Shown here piece by piece: positions 20,669-30,864 of a DNA stretch of 64,000 nt. The DNA is from Bifidobacteriaceae bacterium (GTDB lineage: Bacteria; Actinomycetota; Actinomycetes; Actinomycetales; WQXJ01): assembly GCA_031268215.1 (NCBI GenBank), contig JAIRXP010000004.1, positions 28,430-92,429 of the forward strand, written 5' to 3'. Within the stretch, counting starts at the first letter, position 1; the number at the start of each line of letters is the position of its first letter. The position numbers were made by a program, and so were the translations under genes. The notes under the pieces were generated by a model that had not been told where the DNA came from, made no database searches, and saw nothing but the letters and a program-made list of their open reading frames with translations.

Positions 20669-21637
20669 CTATTTCCGGCGTTGTTTGGCGACCTCATATA
20701 GGACAATCCCGCCCGCTACCGCCGCGTTCAACGATTCGGTAGCGCCGTCCATCGGTATGGAGACCGTCAGATCGCAGGCCTGGCGGGTGAGCCGTGCCAG
20801 GCCCTTGCCTTCCGAACCGATCACCACCACGACGGGACCGGCGGCGAGGTCTATCCCGGCGGCATCGGCGGCGCCTTCCGCGTCCAGGCCAACCACGAAC
20901 AGACCGGCCTGTTTGTACTCCTCCAGGGCGCGGACCAGGTTCGTGGCACGAGCTACCGGTACGCGAGCGGCCGCCCCGGCGGAGACCTTCCAGGCCGTGG
21001 CCCCCATCTGGGCGGAGCGGCGCAGGGGGATTAGGACACCGTGGGCGCCAAAGGCCGCCGCAGAACGCAGCACCGCGCCCAAGTTGTGCGGGTCGGTCAC
21101 CTGATCCAGGGCGACAATCAGCGGTTGCTGGGCCGCTTCCTCTGCTAGATGAAGCAGGCCCGCCGGTTCGAGATACTCGTAAGGCGCCACCCGCAGCGCC
21201 ACACCCTGGTGATTGGCCCCATTGGTCCGCTGGTCAAGCTCCGCCTTGGTCACTTGAGTTATCGCCAGACCGGCGGCGGCTGCCAGCTTAGCCGCTTCGC
21301 GCACGCGGTCATCGGTCGCCATCCCACCGGCCACTTCCAGACGCTGCGCCGGCACGGCGGCGCGCAGAGCCTCAAGGACGGCATTGCGGCCGGCCACATA
21401 ATCCGCCGCTGCCTTACGGACTTTGCTGGGCCCGTGCGGCCGTCCCTGGCTCCGGCGATCACTGGCCGCCTTGCGCTTGGCGGCGGGATGATACGGGCGG
21501 TCAACAGCCTTGGGGGTTGGGCCCTTGCCTTCCAGAGCCCGCCGTCCTTGGCCGCCGGATCCGACCGTCGCGCCCTTCTTGCTTCCAGGTTTGCGCACGG
21601 CGCCTTTGCGCTTCGAGTTCCCAGGCATGGGCCCCAA
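20669..21637 (-). CDS. rlmB: 23S rRNA (guanosine-2'-O-)-methyltransferase RlmB
   Basis: SpoU: GRNAVLEALRA, LDQVTDPHNLGAVLRSAAAFGAHGVL, GSEGKGLARLTRQACD. Confidence 0.9.
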   Translation of the reverse strand: MGPMPGNSKRKGAVRKPGSKKGATVGSGGQGRRALEGKGPTPKAVDRPYHPAAKRKAASDRRSQGRPHGPSKVRKAAADYVAGRNAVLEALRAAVPAQRLEVAGGMATDDRVREAAKLAAAAGLAITQVTKAELDQRTNGANHQGVALRVAPYEYLEPAGLLHLAEEAAQQPLIVALDQVTDPHNLGAVLRSAAAFGAHGVLIPLRRSAQMGATAWKVSAGAAARVPVARATNLVRALEEYKQAGLFVVGLDAEGAADAAGIDLAAGPVVVVIGSEGKGLARLTRQACDLTVSIPMDGATESLNAAVAGGIVLYEVAKQRRK

Positions 21638-21730
21638 GCTTACTTGGGTTGACCACGCGGCATGGCCGCTGCGGCGCGGCTCCGAGGCGACACGTCCCAG
21701 AGGCGGCGCGACTCCGCGCTCAACGCCCCC

Positions 21731-22717
21731 TTACAGATGGCGGCGGAAGAACTCTGCCGCCTCAACCAGGTCCCGCGAGCCGCCCCCCTCATGCCCGGCG
21801 AACGGCCAGACGCTGATTTCCTTTGGCCCGCCATAGGCGTTGTAGGCGCCAAAAGCCGTCGAGGCGGGCGTGATTGAGTCCGCCAAGCCCACCCCGAACC
21901 GGGCCGGAGCCCGGCACCGGCGGGCGAAATTCACGCCGTCAACATAGGACAACGTACGCCGCACGCAGACCTCATCATCTGGGCGGACCGCCAGGTAGGT
22001 GGCGATCTCTTGATAGGGCAACTGATCCGTCAACTCAACTCCGTGCATGATGTCCGTCATGAAGGGGCTCAGCACTACCGCCGCTTGGACCAAGTCAGGA
22101 ACCAGGGCAGCAGCGGCCAACGCCGCGCCCCCACCCTGGGAACGACCGGCCACCCCAATCCGCGACGAATCAACCACGTCAAGTTTGGCGGCGGCCTCGA
22201 CGGCACGGGCCGCGTCGGTGAATAGGCGGCCGTAATAGTAGGTCTCCGGCTCCATCACGCCTTTGGTGACGAACCCCGGAGTCATTGGGCCGGATCCGTG
22301 CGGATCCGCCGTGTCCCCAGGCGCCCAAGTAGCGCCCTGCCCGCGAGTATCCATCCGGAATTGGGCGAACCCGAACAGAGCCCAAGCGGGGTCATCGATG
22401 GGGAAGCCCCTCCCGCCACCATAACCACCGAATTGGACAATGCAGGGAAGCGGCGAAATGGGACCGGTGCGGGCGCCGTCCGGGCCGCCGGACGGCAAAC
22501 GCAACCAGGCCTTGATTGGCTCACCGCCAAATCCGGGGAAGGTGACGTCATAGACCTCAATGCCGCTCAAGCCCAGATCCAGATGTTCCAGCACCGGCTG
22601 GCCGCCCGAAGCGCGCGATTCGCGCAAGGACACCTCCCAGAAGGCGCCAAAGTCAGCCGGATCAGGCACGTCCGCTTCATAGGCCCGCAATTCGGGCAAG
22701 GACAAGTCGCGGTTCAT
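21731..22717 (-). CDS. Acetylxylan esterase / cephalosporin deacetylase family
   Basis: GVAGRSQGGGAALAAAAL nucleophile elbow, AFGAYNAYGGPKEISVWPFAGHEGG. Confidence 0.85.
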   Translation of the reverse strand: MNRDLSLPELRAYEADVPDPADFGAFWEVSLRESRASGGQPVLEHLDLGLSGIEVYDVTFPGFGGEPIKAWLRLPSGGPDGARTGPISPLPCIVQFGGYGGGRGFPIDDPAWALFGFAQFRMDTRGQGATWAPGDTADPHGSGPMTPGFVTKGVMEPETYYYGRLFTDAARAVEAAAKLDVVDSSRIGVAGRSQGGGAALAAAALVPDLVQAAVVLSPFMTDIMHGVELTDQLPYQEIATYLAVRPDDEVCVRRTLSYVDGVNFARRCRAPARFGVGLADSITPASTAFGAYNAYGGPKEISVWPFAGHEGGGSRDLVEAAEFFRRHL

Positions 22718-22739
22718 CAGACCAGGTTAGCCAGGCGGG

Positions 22740-24161
22740 CTAATTGCCGGTGGCGAACTCCCAACGCGGACCGCCAGGCGAGTCTTCAACCTGGATGCCG
22801 GCCGCTGCGAGCCGGTCCCGGATAGCATCCGCGGTCGCGAAATCGCGGGCCGTGCGGGCTGCCGCACGAGCCTCAAGCTGGCTCTCCACCAGGTCCCCCA
22901 GCGCGGATTCGGCTCGCGAAGAAGACTCCGCCGGATTCGCCCAGGTGTCCGCCAACGGATCCATCCCCAAGGCCGCCAACATGCCCCGGACCTCAAGTAA
23001 CGCCGTCAGCGCCTCCTCATCCTGGTAATCCGACAGCGCCGTGTTGCCGCGCCGGACCGCGTCATGGATCTGGGCTAAGCCTCCGGCGGTGCCCAGGTCG
23101 TCATCCATCGCCGCGACGAACGCCGCGGGCAGCGCCAGGTCCTCGACTGGCTGCCCGGAACCGACACGTTCGCCGGCCCGGCGGACAAAGCCCACAATCC
23201 GCTCGCAGGCAGCCGCCGCCTCCGGCAAAGCCGAATCCGAAAGCTCCAGCGTGGAGCGGTAATGCGCGGCCGTCAGGACGTAGCGCAGAACCATCGGTTC
23301 GGCCTGTTTCAGCAGCTCAGAGGCCAGAAGGGTGTTACCTAACGACTTCGACATCTTGACTCCGGCCTGAGTTACGAAGGCGTTGTGGACCCAGTACCGG
23401 GCAAAACCGTAACCGGCCGCCCGCGACTGGGCCAATTCGTTCTCATGATGCGGGAAACGCAAGTCGATCCCGCCACCGTGGATGTCGAAGTCCTCCCCCA
23501 GGTAACGCAGGGCCATGGTGGAGCATTCGAGGTGCCATCCCGGCCGCCCCCTCCCCCAGGGGGTGTCCCACGAGGCGTCCGGCGGCTCGTCCACCTTGGC
23601 GGCCTTCCAGAGGGCGAAGTCATGCCGGTCACGCTTGTCCTGCGCCTCCGGCTCATCTTCGGACGACACCAGGTCCGCCAGACGCTGATGAGTCAGCGAA
23701 CCGTAATCCGGATATGACCTGACGTCAAAGTAGACGTTGCCCGGATTGCCGGTGTAAGCGTGGCCACGAGCCATAAGGCGCGCGATGAACTCCACCATGT
23801 CCGGCACCACACCAGTCGCGCGGGGTTCATAAGTGGGCGCCCGGACGCCCAAAGCGTCATAGGCGGCGGTGAAAGCCCGCTCCCAGTGCCCAGCCCAGGC
23901 CCACCACGGTTGCCCAGCCTCGGCCGCCTTGGCCAGGATCTTGTCATCAATGTCGGTGACGTTGCGGATGAAGCGGACCTGGTTGCCGGAACGTTCCAGC
24001 CAGCGCCGCAGAACATCGAACACAACAGCCGGGCGCAGGTGCCCAATATGGGGGGCGCTTTGCACGGTGGCACCACATTGGTAGATTCCGACGTAGCCAG
24101 GCTTGAGGGGCTCAAACGGGCGAACAGTGCCAGTGGCGGAATCGTGCAGCGAAAGAGTCAC
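22740..24161 (-). CDS. cysS: Cysteinyl-tRNA synthetase
   Basis: [42 protein letters not shown]. Confidence 0.95.
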   Translation of the reverse strand: MTLSLHDSATGTVRPFEPLKPGYVGIYQCGATVQSAPHIGHLRPAVVFDVLRRWLERSGNQVRFIRNVTDIDDKILAKAAEAGQPWWAWAGHWERAFTAAYDALGVRAPTYEPRATGVVPDMVEFIARLMARGHAYTGNPGNVYFDVRSYPDYGSLTHQRLADLVSSEDEPEAQDKRDRHDFALWKAAKVDEPPDASWDTPWGRGRPGWHLECSTMALRYLGEDFDIHGGGIDLRFPHHENELAQSRAAGYGFARYWVHNAFVTQAGVKMSKSLGNTLLASELLKQAEPMVLRYVLTAAHYRSTLELSDSALPEAAAACERIVGFVRRAGERVGSGQPVEDLALPAAFVAAMDDDLGTAGGLAQIHDAVRRGNTALSDYQDEEALTALLEVRGMLAALGMDPLADTWANPAESSSRAESALGDLVESQLEARAAARTARDFATADAIRDRLAAAGIQVEDSPGGPRWEFATGN

Positions 24162-24170
24162 TGGTTCAGA

Positions 24171-24734
24171 TTACTGGGCCTGACGCAGCAGGCAGACGGC
24201 CAACGCCGCTAGCCCCTCACCCCGGCCGGTGAAACCCATCAAGTCGGTGGTGGTCGCGGTCAGCGTCACCGGCGCGCCCAAGACCTTGCCGATCTTTTCT
24301 TCTGCCTCTCGGCGCCGGCCCGCCAGCCGAGGCCGGTTGCCAATCACTTGGATAGCCGCGTTCTGAGCCACGAAACCCGCTCGGCGAACCAGCCGGACGG
24401 TCTCTTCTAGAAACGTCAGCGATGGCGCGCCCGCGTATTCAGGCCGGTCAGTCCCGAAGAGGTGTCCGATGTCGCCCAGGCCAGCCGCTGAGCCCAAAGC
24501 ATCTACCAGCGCGTGGACCGCCACGTCGCCATCGGAGTGGCCGGCTAAGGCGGGTTCACCGGGCCAGTCAAGCAGTGCCAGGCGCAAAGGGCGCCCTGGG
24601 TCAACCAGGTTGCCTGATTGGCCTGGTTGGTCGAACTGGGCCGATTGGCGGGACTGGCTAGATTGGTCGGATTGACCGGACGGGCCAGTCGAGTAGCGGT
24701 GGGCGTCGAATCCCTGACCGACTCGCAAACCCAT
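24171..24734 (-). CDS. ispF: 2-C-methyl-D-erythritol 2,4-cyclodiphosphate synthase with S/Q-rich insertion
   Basis: GQGFDAHRY...[42 protein letters not shown]. Confidence 0.92.
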   Translation of the reverse strand: MGLRVGQGFDAHRYSTGPSGQSDQSSQSRQSAQFDQPGQSGNLVDPGRPLRLALLDWPGEPALAGHSDGDVAVHALVDALGSAAGLGDIGHLFGTDRPEYAGAPSLTFLEETVRLVRRAGFVAQNAAIQVIGNRPRLAGRRREAEEKIGKVLGAPVTLTATTTDLMGFTGRGEGLAALAVCLLRQAQ

Positions 24735-24750
24735 GTTAACCGTTGACCAG

Positions 24751-25242
24751 TTACTGGAGGGTTTCGGCTAAGACCTCGTCGAGGCGGACCTCAGCCGCGC
24801 CCTCGTCGATGCTCTCCGCTAACGCCAATTCAGACACCAAAATCTGGCGGGCACGGGCCAGCATTCGTTTCTCTCCGGCGCTCAGCCCGCGGTCAGAATC
24901 GCGGCGCGAAAGGTCACGAACGACCTCCGAAACCTTGATTACGTCCCCGGAGGCGATCTTCTCAACATTCGCCTTATAACGCCGTGACCAGTTAGTTGGT
25001 TCTTCACGCACATCCGCCTGAAGCACTTCGAAGACCCGTTCCAAACCATCGCGTCCGACCACGTCCCGGACTCCGACCAGCTCAACATTGTCGGCTGGGA
25101 CCTCAATCGTCAGGTCTCCTTGGGTTACACGCAACTTCAGATAGAGCTTCTCTTCTCCCCTGATTGTGCGGATGCTTATCTCTTCGATGAGCGCGGCGCC
25201 GTGGTGCGGATATACCACGGTCTCTCCAACTGCGAATGCCAT
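24751..25242 (-). CDS. carD: CarD family transcriptional regulator
   Basis: [50 protein letters not shown]. Confidence 0.93.
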   Translation of the reverse strand: MAFAVGETVVYPHHGAALIEEISIRTIRGEEKLYLKLRVTQGDLTIEVPADNVELVGVRDVVGRDGLERVFEVLQADVREEPTNWSRRYKANVEKIASGDVIKVSEVVRDLSRRDSDRGLSAGEKRMLARARQILVSELALAESIDEGAAEVRLDEVLAETLQ

Positions 25243-25628
25243 AGTTTGCGTCTGATCCCCTCTCGCGGCCAGCCAAGTTTAGCACGCCCAAGCCCTGGCC
25301 AAATCAGCGTCAGGAACATATCCGCTGGCCAGACGGTCAAAACCGGGCCGGGCCAGCCCCGCTAGGGAGCCGAAACCCGCAGGGAGGAGATCTCGCGGGA
25401 TGATTCCGGGGTCCCCACGAAAGATCCGACCGTGGGGAGAAGATTCTGTGGGACCGTCCAGGAGACCCGCGCCGCGTGGGATGGTCTGGGCGGGTCCCCG
25501 GGCGTCATCCCCGCGGTCGAGTGCTTCACACCCCGGCGCCTCGACGTGCAGCACAGCGCCCCGCCCACACCGGGCCGGGCTGGCTCAGGCCTAGCCCCAA
25601 CGGACCAACCGGCGGGTTAAGTGACTGA

Positions 25629-25661
25629 GCGGCCGGACGGGGACAAGCCCCGCCCGGCCGC
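25629..25661. terminator. Probable terminator downstream of gpmA
   Basis: GCGGCCGGACGGGG-ACAAG-CCCCGCCCGGCCGC hairpin. Confidence 0.6.
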
Positions 25662-25694
25662 CTGGACCAAACCCCCTGGAATTGGTCCGCTCTG

Positions 25695-26435
25695 TTACGC
25701 CTTACCCTGATTGGCCACTGCCTCAATGGCCGCCTTGGCGGCCTCTGGATCGAGGTAGGTGCCTCCCGCTTTGACTGGCTTCAAATCCTCATCCAGGTCA
25801 TAGACCAGCGGAATCCCAGTCGGGATGTTCAGGGCGGCGATTGCCGAATCGGAAACGCCATCAAGGTGTTTCACAAGTGCCCGCAGCGAGTTGCCGTGGG
25901 CCGCGACCAGCACGGTTTTCCCCTTGACCAGATCCGGCACAATGGCGGCCCGCCAGTAGGGCAAAGCCCGTTCAAGCACATCTTTCAGTGCCTCACTGCG
26001 GACCACCGGAGCACCGGCATACCGGGGATCGCCATCCTGCGAGTACTGCGAACCGAGTTCGATTTCTGGCGGCGGCGTGTCATAAGACCGCCTCCAGACC
26101 ATGAACTGCTCTTCGCCGTACTCGTCGCGGATCTGCGTCTTGTTCTTTCCTTGCAGCGCCCCGTAATGACGCTCGTTCAGCCGCCACGACCGCTTGACCG
26201 GTATCCATAACCGGTCAGCAGCGTCCAACGCCAAGTCAGCCGTGACGATCGCGCGGCGCAACAATGAAGTGTGCAAGATGTCTGGCGTCACACCAGCACC
26301 CGTCAGCAACTCCCCGCCACGGATGGCTTCCGCCCGCCCCTTTTCCGACAGTGGCACATCCACCCAGCCGGTAAACAGGTTCTTGGCGTTCCACTCGCTT
26401 TCGCCATGGCGCAGCAGTACGAGCTTGTACGGCAT
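25695..26435 (-). CDS. gpmA: 2,3-bisphosphoglycerate-dependent phosphoglycerate mutase
   Basis: [44 protein letters not shown]. Confidence 0.95.
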   Translation of the reverse strand: MPYKLVLLRHGESEWNAKNLFTGWVDVPLSEKGRAEAIRGGELLTGAGVTPDILHTSLLRRAIVTADLALDAADRLWIPVKRSWRLNERHYGALQGKNKTQIRDEYGEEQFMVWRRSYDTPPPEIELGSQYSQDGDPRYAGAPVVRSEALKDVLERALPYWRAAIVPDLVKGKTVLVAAHGNSLRALVKHLDGVSDSAIAALNIPTGIPLVYDLDEDLKPVKAGGTYLDPEAAKAAIEAVANQGKA

Positions 26436-26441
26436 GGGCTT

Positions 26442-26789
26442 TCAGCCCTCCCGGTGCGCGCCGTAATAGGCATCACGAATTGGCGCTGGGATGCGGCCCC
26501 GGTCAGAGACTTCCATCCCTTGAGAGCGGGCCCAGGCGCGGATCTTAGCGATATCGCTGTCAACCACGCTGCGGCGCGGGCGACCACCGCCGCGGGCGGC
26601 GCGCGGGCCACGGGCGGGAAGCCGCCGGCCCGAATCAATCCACTGCCCCAAACTCCGGCGGAGTTCGTCAGCGTGGGGGTTGGTCAGGTCGATCTCATAG
26701 GTTACCCCGTCAAGCCCGAAGGTAACCGTTTCAGCGGCCTCCGAACCGTCGAGATCATCGACCAAGAGAACTTGCACACGTTGTGCCAT
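26442..26789 (-). CDS. lsr2: Lsr2 family nucleoid-associated protein
   Basis: MAQRVQVLLVDDLDGSEAAETVTFGLDGVTYEIDL; IRAWARSQGMEVSDRGRIPAPI. Confidence 0.95.
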   Translation of the reverse strand: MAQRVQVLLVDDLDGSEAAETVTFGLDGVTYEIDLTNPHADELRRSLGQWIDSGRRLPARGPRAARGGGRPRRSVVDSDIAKIRAWARSQGMEVSDRGRIPAPIRDAYYGAHREG

Positions 26790-26967
26790 TGCGGATCTCC
26801 AATCCTCTGAAAACTAGCTACACGGCAGCCGCCGTTAGCTATGGTGACGCAAGAAAGCATAACCTGAATTTGCCGAACCGTTATACGCCTGGTCCCGCCG
26901 GCCCGCGCGCCGCGCCCTAGCGCGGCCCGTCACCTGGTCCTTCTCCGCGGTCCCGCGCCGGGCCCGC

Positions 26968-28479
26968 TCAGGTCTGCGGCTTGACCAACGGGAAGAGAAT
27001 TGTCTCGCGAATCCCCAACCCCGTCAGGGCCATCAGTAAGCGATCCATGCCCATGCCCATCCCGCCTGAAGGCGGCATTCCGTACTCCAACGCGGCGAGG
27101 AAATCCCCATCCAGGGTCATGGCCTCCGGATCGCCCGCGGCCCGGGCCAACGCCTGGGCTTCCAGGCGTTGGCGTTGGATCACCGGGTCCACCAGCTCCG
27201 AATAGCCGGTCCCTAACTCCATACCCCGGACGTACAAGTCCCACTTCTCAGCCAGCCCCGCCTCGCTGCGGTGATCGCGCGTCAGCGGGGATGTTTCTAC
27301 TGGGAAGTCCATCACGAAGGTCGGCTCATGGAGCTTGTGGCCAACCAACTCCTCGAATAGTTCCTCGACCAGCCCACCGTGGGTCGCGGTCGCTGGATCG
27401 TAAACAACCTCCCTGGCCGCCGCGATCTCGCCCAAGCGGTCCAGCGGGGTGGACGGCGTGATTTCCTCGCCCAGAGCCTCGGACAGCGATCCATAAAGAC
27501 TAATCCGGCGCCATTCCCCGCCAAAGTCATACACCTGACCGTCGTTCAGCGTAACTTGAGTCGACCCGGCGACCGCTAGGGCGGCATCGACCACGATTTG
27601 CTGGGTCAGATCCGCGATCGTGTTGTAGTCGCCGTACGCTTCGTAAACTTCCAGCGAGGTGAACTCTGGCGCATGCGAGGAATCGACGCCTTCGTTACGG
27701 AAGATCCGGCCGATCTCAAAGACCTTGTCGATCCCGCCAACCACCGCCCGCTTTAGGAACAGTTCCGTCGCGATCCGCATGTACAGCTCAATCCCGAAGG
27801 CGTTGATGTCAGTTGTGAACGGGCGAGCGGTTGCCCCACCGTAGATGGTCTGCAGAATCGGAGTCTCAATTTCGCTAAAGCCTCGATCCGTCAGGGTGCG
27901 CCGTACGGAGCTAATCAACGCCACCCGCTGGCGAGCTATCTGCCGCGCCGCCGGACGGACAATCAGATCAGCCGGGCGGTCACGCACCCGCGATTCATCC
28001 GACAATTCCGAATGCAATACCGGTAAAGGACGCAAAGCCTTCGCGGCTAGAGTCCAGCTATCCGCCAGAACACTCAATTCTCCCCGTTTTGACGCGATGA
28101 CCCGCCCATGTACGAACAAATGGTCGCCCAAATCGACATCCGTCTTGAAGCGCTCAAGCCGCTCCGGGCCAACTTCCGCCAGCGAGATCATGGCCTGGAG
28201 CCGGTTACCCGGCCCATCTTGAAGAGTCACGAAGCAAAGCTTCCCGGTGTTGCGTATGAACACCACCCGGCCGGCCAAGCCCACTTTGGTATCCGTTTCC
28301 TGACCAGCTTCGAGATGCCCAAATTGGTCGCGGACGGCGGCGACCGTCGTGGTGATTGGCAAAACTGCCGGGTAAGCCTCCTCGCCGCGGTCCAAGATAG
28401 CGGCCCGCTTTGACCGGCGCACCTGGGATTGCTCAGAGACAGTTGGCGCGCTTGACGAAGACAGATTGGCCGGATTCAC
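26968..28479 (-). CDS. lysS: Lysyl-tRNA synthetase (class II)
   Basis: IGRIFRNEGVDSSHAPEFTSLEVYEAYGDY; GGMGMGMDRLLMALTG. Confidence 0.95.
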   Translation of the reverse strand: MNPANLSSSSAPTVSEQSQVRRSKRAAILDRGEEAYPAVLPITTTVAAVRDQFGHLEAGQETDTKVGLAGRVVFIRNTGKLCFVTLQDGPGNRLQAMISLAEVGPERLERFKTDVDLGDHLFVHGRVIASKRGELSVLADSWTLAAKALRPLPVLHSELSDESRVRDRPADLIVRPAARQIARQRVALISSVRRTLTDRGFSEIETPILQTIYGGATARPFTTDINAFGIELYMRIATELFLKRAVVGGIDKVFEIGRIFRNEGVDSSHAPEFTSLEVYEAYGDYNTIADLTQQIVVDAALAVAGSTQVTLNDGQVYDFGGEWRRISLYGSLSEALGEEITPSTPLDRLGEIAAAREVVYDPATATHGGLVEELFEELVGHKLHEPTFVMDFPVETSPLTRDHRSEAGLAEKWDLYVRGMELGTGYSELVDPVIQRQRLEAQALARAAGDPEAMTLDGDFLAALEYGMPPSGGMGMGMDRLLMALTGLGIRETILFPLVKPQT

Positions 28480-28489
28480 GCCACCCAGG

Positions 28490-29365
28490 TTACTCGATCA
28501 TCCAGGACACCCCGGTATTGTCGATCAACCTGGTGTGCCCCACCCGCAAGGCCCCAATCAGGAGCGCTGGACGGCCATCCCAGGAGTCATCGAGGGGCAT
28601 GAAAGTGGCCGGGTCAACCACCTCGAAATAGTCCGGCGCTTCGAGTCCGCCAGCCGGTCCCCCGGCCAGACCCGCCGCCCGGCGGGCGGCCTGGCGCACC
28701 TGGCAGGCTCCAGCCCCACCGCGGGCGGCCTCCCGGCCCGCGTCCAGGCCGCGCGGCAAAGCGAGCGCCTGCTCGCGCTCAGCGGCCGTCAGATACCGAT
28801 TGCGACTGGACATAGCCAAGCCGTCAGCCTCCCGCCGGGTAGGCACGGCGATGACCTCCCACCCCAAGTCGAGGTCCTGGTTCATCTGCCGGATGACCGC
28901 GAGCTGCTGGGCATCCTTTTGCCCAAACACCGCCGCCGTGGCGACGGTGCGTGAGGCTAGCTTGTGAACCACCGTTGTGACGCCGGTGAAATGGCCAGGT
29001 CTGATGGCGCCCTCAAAGACCTGGCCTAGCGGTCCGGGATCAACCGTCACTCGCGGCTTCCCCCCGGGATACATGTCCCGAACACTGGGCGCGTACACCA
29101 AGTCGGCCCCAATGCCTTCCAGGGTCTCCAGATCCGCGTCAAGGGTTCGGGGGTAGGCCTCATAGTCTTCGGTTGGCCCGAATTGAAGCGGGTTGACGAA
29201 GATCGTCACAATCACCTGGCCCGCCGGCTCATGGCGCCGGGCGGCAGCTACCAGATCAAGATGGCCCTGATGCAAGGCTCCCATGGTCATCACAGCCACC
29301 CGTGGGCCCTCCTCCAGCGCCCCGGCCAGCGCCGACCGGTCCCGCACCAGTAGCGGCGAACTCAT
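28490..29365 (-). CDS. panC: Pantothenate--beta-alanine ligase
   Basis: VAVMTMGALHQGHLDLV, IFVNPLQFGPTEDYEAYPRTLD, VFGQKDAQQLAVIRQM. Confidence 0.93.
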   Translation of the reverse strand: MSSPLLVRDRSALAGALEEGPRVAVMTMGALHQGHLDLVAAARRHEPAGQVIVTIFVNPLQFGPTEDYEAYPRTLDADLETLEGIGADLVYAPSVRDMYPGGKPRVTVDPGPLGQVFEGAIRPGHFTGVTTVVHKLASRTVATAAVFGQKDAQQLAVIRQMNQDLDLGWEVIAVPTRREADGLAMSSRNRYLTAAEREQALALPRGLDAGREAARGGAGACQVRQAARRAAGLAGGPAGGLEAPDYFEVVDPATFMPLDDSWDGRPALLIGALRVGHTRLIDNTGVSWMIE

Positions 29366-30351
29366 GCCCGCGGCTCCGGCGTGGACCCCGCCCTGTCACC
29401 CTGGCCAGCCCCACCCGACCGCCGCAGGGCCTTGATGCCTTCCTCGGCTTGAACTGGACTGATCCGCCCGGCCCGGGCGGCGGCCCGCAGCGTGGCGGCC
29501 GCCAACCGCCGGTAACTCGCTACTGTGTCCAAGGCGGCCCGGCCGGCGGAATCGACGGCCACGTCTGGGCCCACCAGCGCTCCCCGACCGGCCGCGTACT
29601 CACCCAGCGCGGCCATGTGAGCCTGGAGCGTCACGGCGTCCCCCCGCGAGGCCGGCCCGGTTAGGGCACCAATCCCCTGGCTCAGCGCCCCTTCCAGGGC
29701 GGCGCGCGTCAAGGGGCCCAATAGGCCAGCGGGATCATCAACACCAGCTTGGTCGAGGATGTCGAAAGCCTGGGTAATGACCGTGACCAAGTGATTGGCG
29801 GCGTGAGCCAAGGCAGCGTGGTAGGCCGCGCGCGCTCCGGCGGGCACCCGGAATGGGCGGCCACCCAGTTCGGCCACCAGCGCGTCCGCCAGCGGCGTGA
29901 GGCCGGGGGCGGCATCGACCGCGAACGGCACGTCCCGCAGCCGAGCCACGTCAAGGGAAGTACCCGTGAACGTCATCGCCGGGTGAATCGCCAGCGCGAT
30001 CCCGCCGGCCCGACTGACCGGCTCGAGAGCCTCAACTCCGAAAGCCCCCGAGGCGTGCGCCACAATCTGTCCTGGCCGCCACTGGGCCGCCAGTTCTTCG
30101 GCCATCGCCGCGATCACGGAATCCGGGACGGTCAGGAGGACCAGACCGGCCCGGCGGACCACCTCAGCGGCGGGAACCACGGGCACACCAGGAAGGACTA
30201 GCCCAGCCCGTTCACGGCTGGCCTCAGACCGGGCGGCCACCGCCGCCACCGGGTGGTCAACCGCCACCAACGCTCCCGCTAGGGCGGATCCAACCCGGCC
30301 GAATCCGATCACTCCAGCCGGTAACGCGTCATCCACCATGAAGCCATTCAA
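29362..30351 (-). CDS. Rossmann-like and DUF2520 domain-containing protein
   Basis: VIGFGRVGSALAGALVAV; HPAMTFTGTSLDVARLRDVPFAVD. Confidence 0.85.
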   Translation of the reverse strand: MNGFMVDDALPAGVIGFGRVGSALAGALVAVDHPVAAVAARSEASRERAGLVLPGVPVVPAAEVVRRAGLVLLTVPDSVIAAMAEELAAQWRPGQIVAHASGAFGVEALEPVSRAGGIALAIHPAMTFTGTSLDVARLRDVPFAVDAAPGLTPLADALVAELGGRPFRVPAGARAAYHAALAHAANHLVTVITQAFDILDQAGVDDPAGLLGPLTRAALEGALSQGIGALTGPASRGDAVTLQAHMAALGEYAAGRGALVGPDVAVDSAGRAALDTVASYRRLAAATLRAAARAGRISPVQAEEGIKALRRSGGAGQGDRAGSTPEPRA

Positions 30352-30375
30352 TCAGAACGCGGGCACGCCGGCCGC

Positions 30376-30864
30376 TCAGGCTGGACTGGAGTCAGGCTGA
30401 TTAGCGTTGGAAGCCTCACCCGAAGAATCCTCCGGCGGCAGGCGGCAGAAACCCTCCGCGACGCGCCCAGCGGCAGCCAGCGCGGCGGCGGCCGCGAACG
30501 CGCCTAGATCCTGCCAGAGCCGGGACCAGGCCAGCGGCGAATGCAATTCGCCGACCGCCACCAGGGCGAACCCCAGATACACGCCGGCCAGGGTGGCGCC
30601 CGCCAGAGCACAAGACTTGGCCAGAGCCCAGACCGATGCCGCCCGCAACGGATCAACCCGCCGGCGTTTCCCTTTGACATATTGCCGGACGGGCCAGGCC
30701 GCAGCCAGAATCCCGGCCGCCGCCACCGCCAGCAGGCCGGCCACGGTCCACGGCACTGCCACCCGCTGCCAGAGCACATCAGTACCCAAGTCGACCACGA
30801 TCACGGTCACCGCGGCAGCCGAGACAGCCACCACCAACTGCGTCCAGATCCTGGTTAGGTTCAT
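30376..30864 (-). CDS. DUF3180 domain-containing membrane protein
   Basis: Four TM segments; conserved position beside fol genes. Confidence 0.75.
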   Translation of the reverse strand: MNLTRIWTQLVVAVSAAAVTVIVVDLGTDVLWQRVAVPWTVAGLLAVAAAGILAAAWPVRQYVKGKRRRVDPLRAASVWALAKSCALAGATLAGVYLGFALVAVGELHSPLAWSRLWQDLGAFAAAAALAAAGRVAEGFCRLPPEDSSGEASNANQPDSSPA

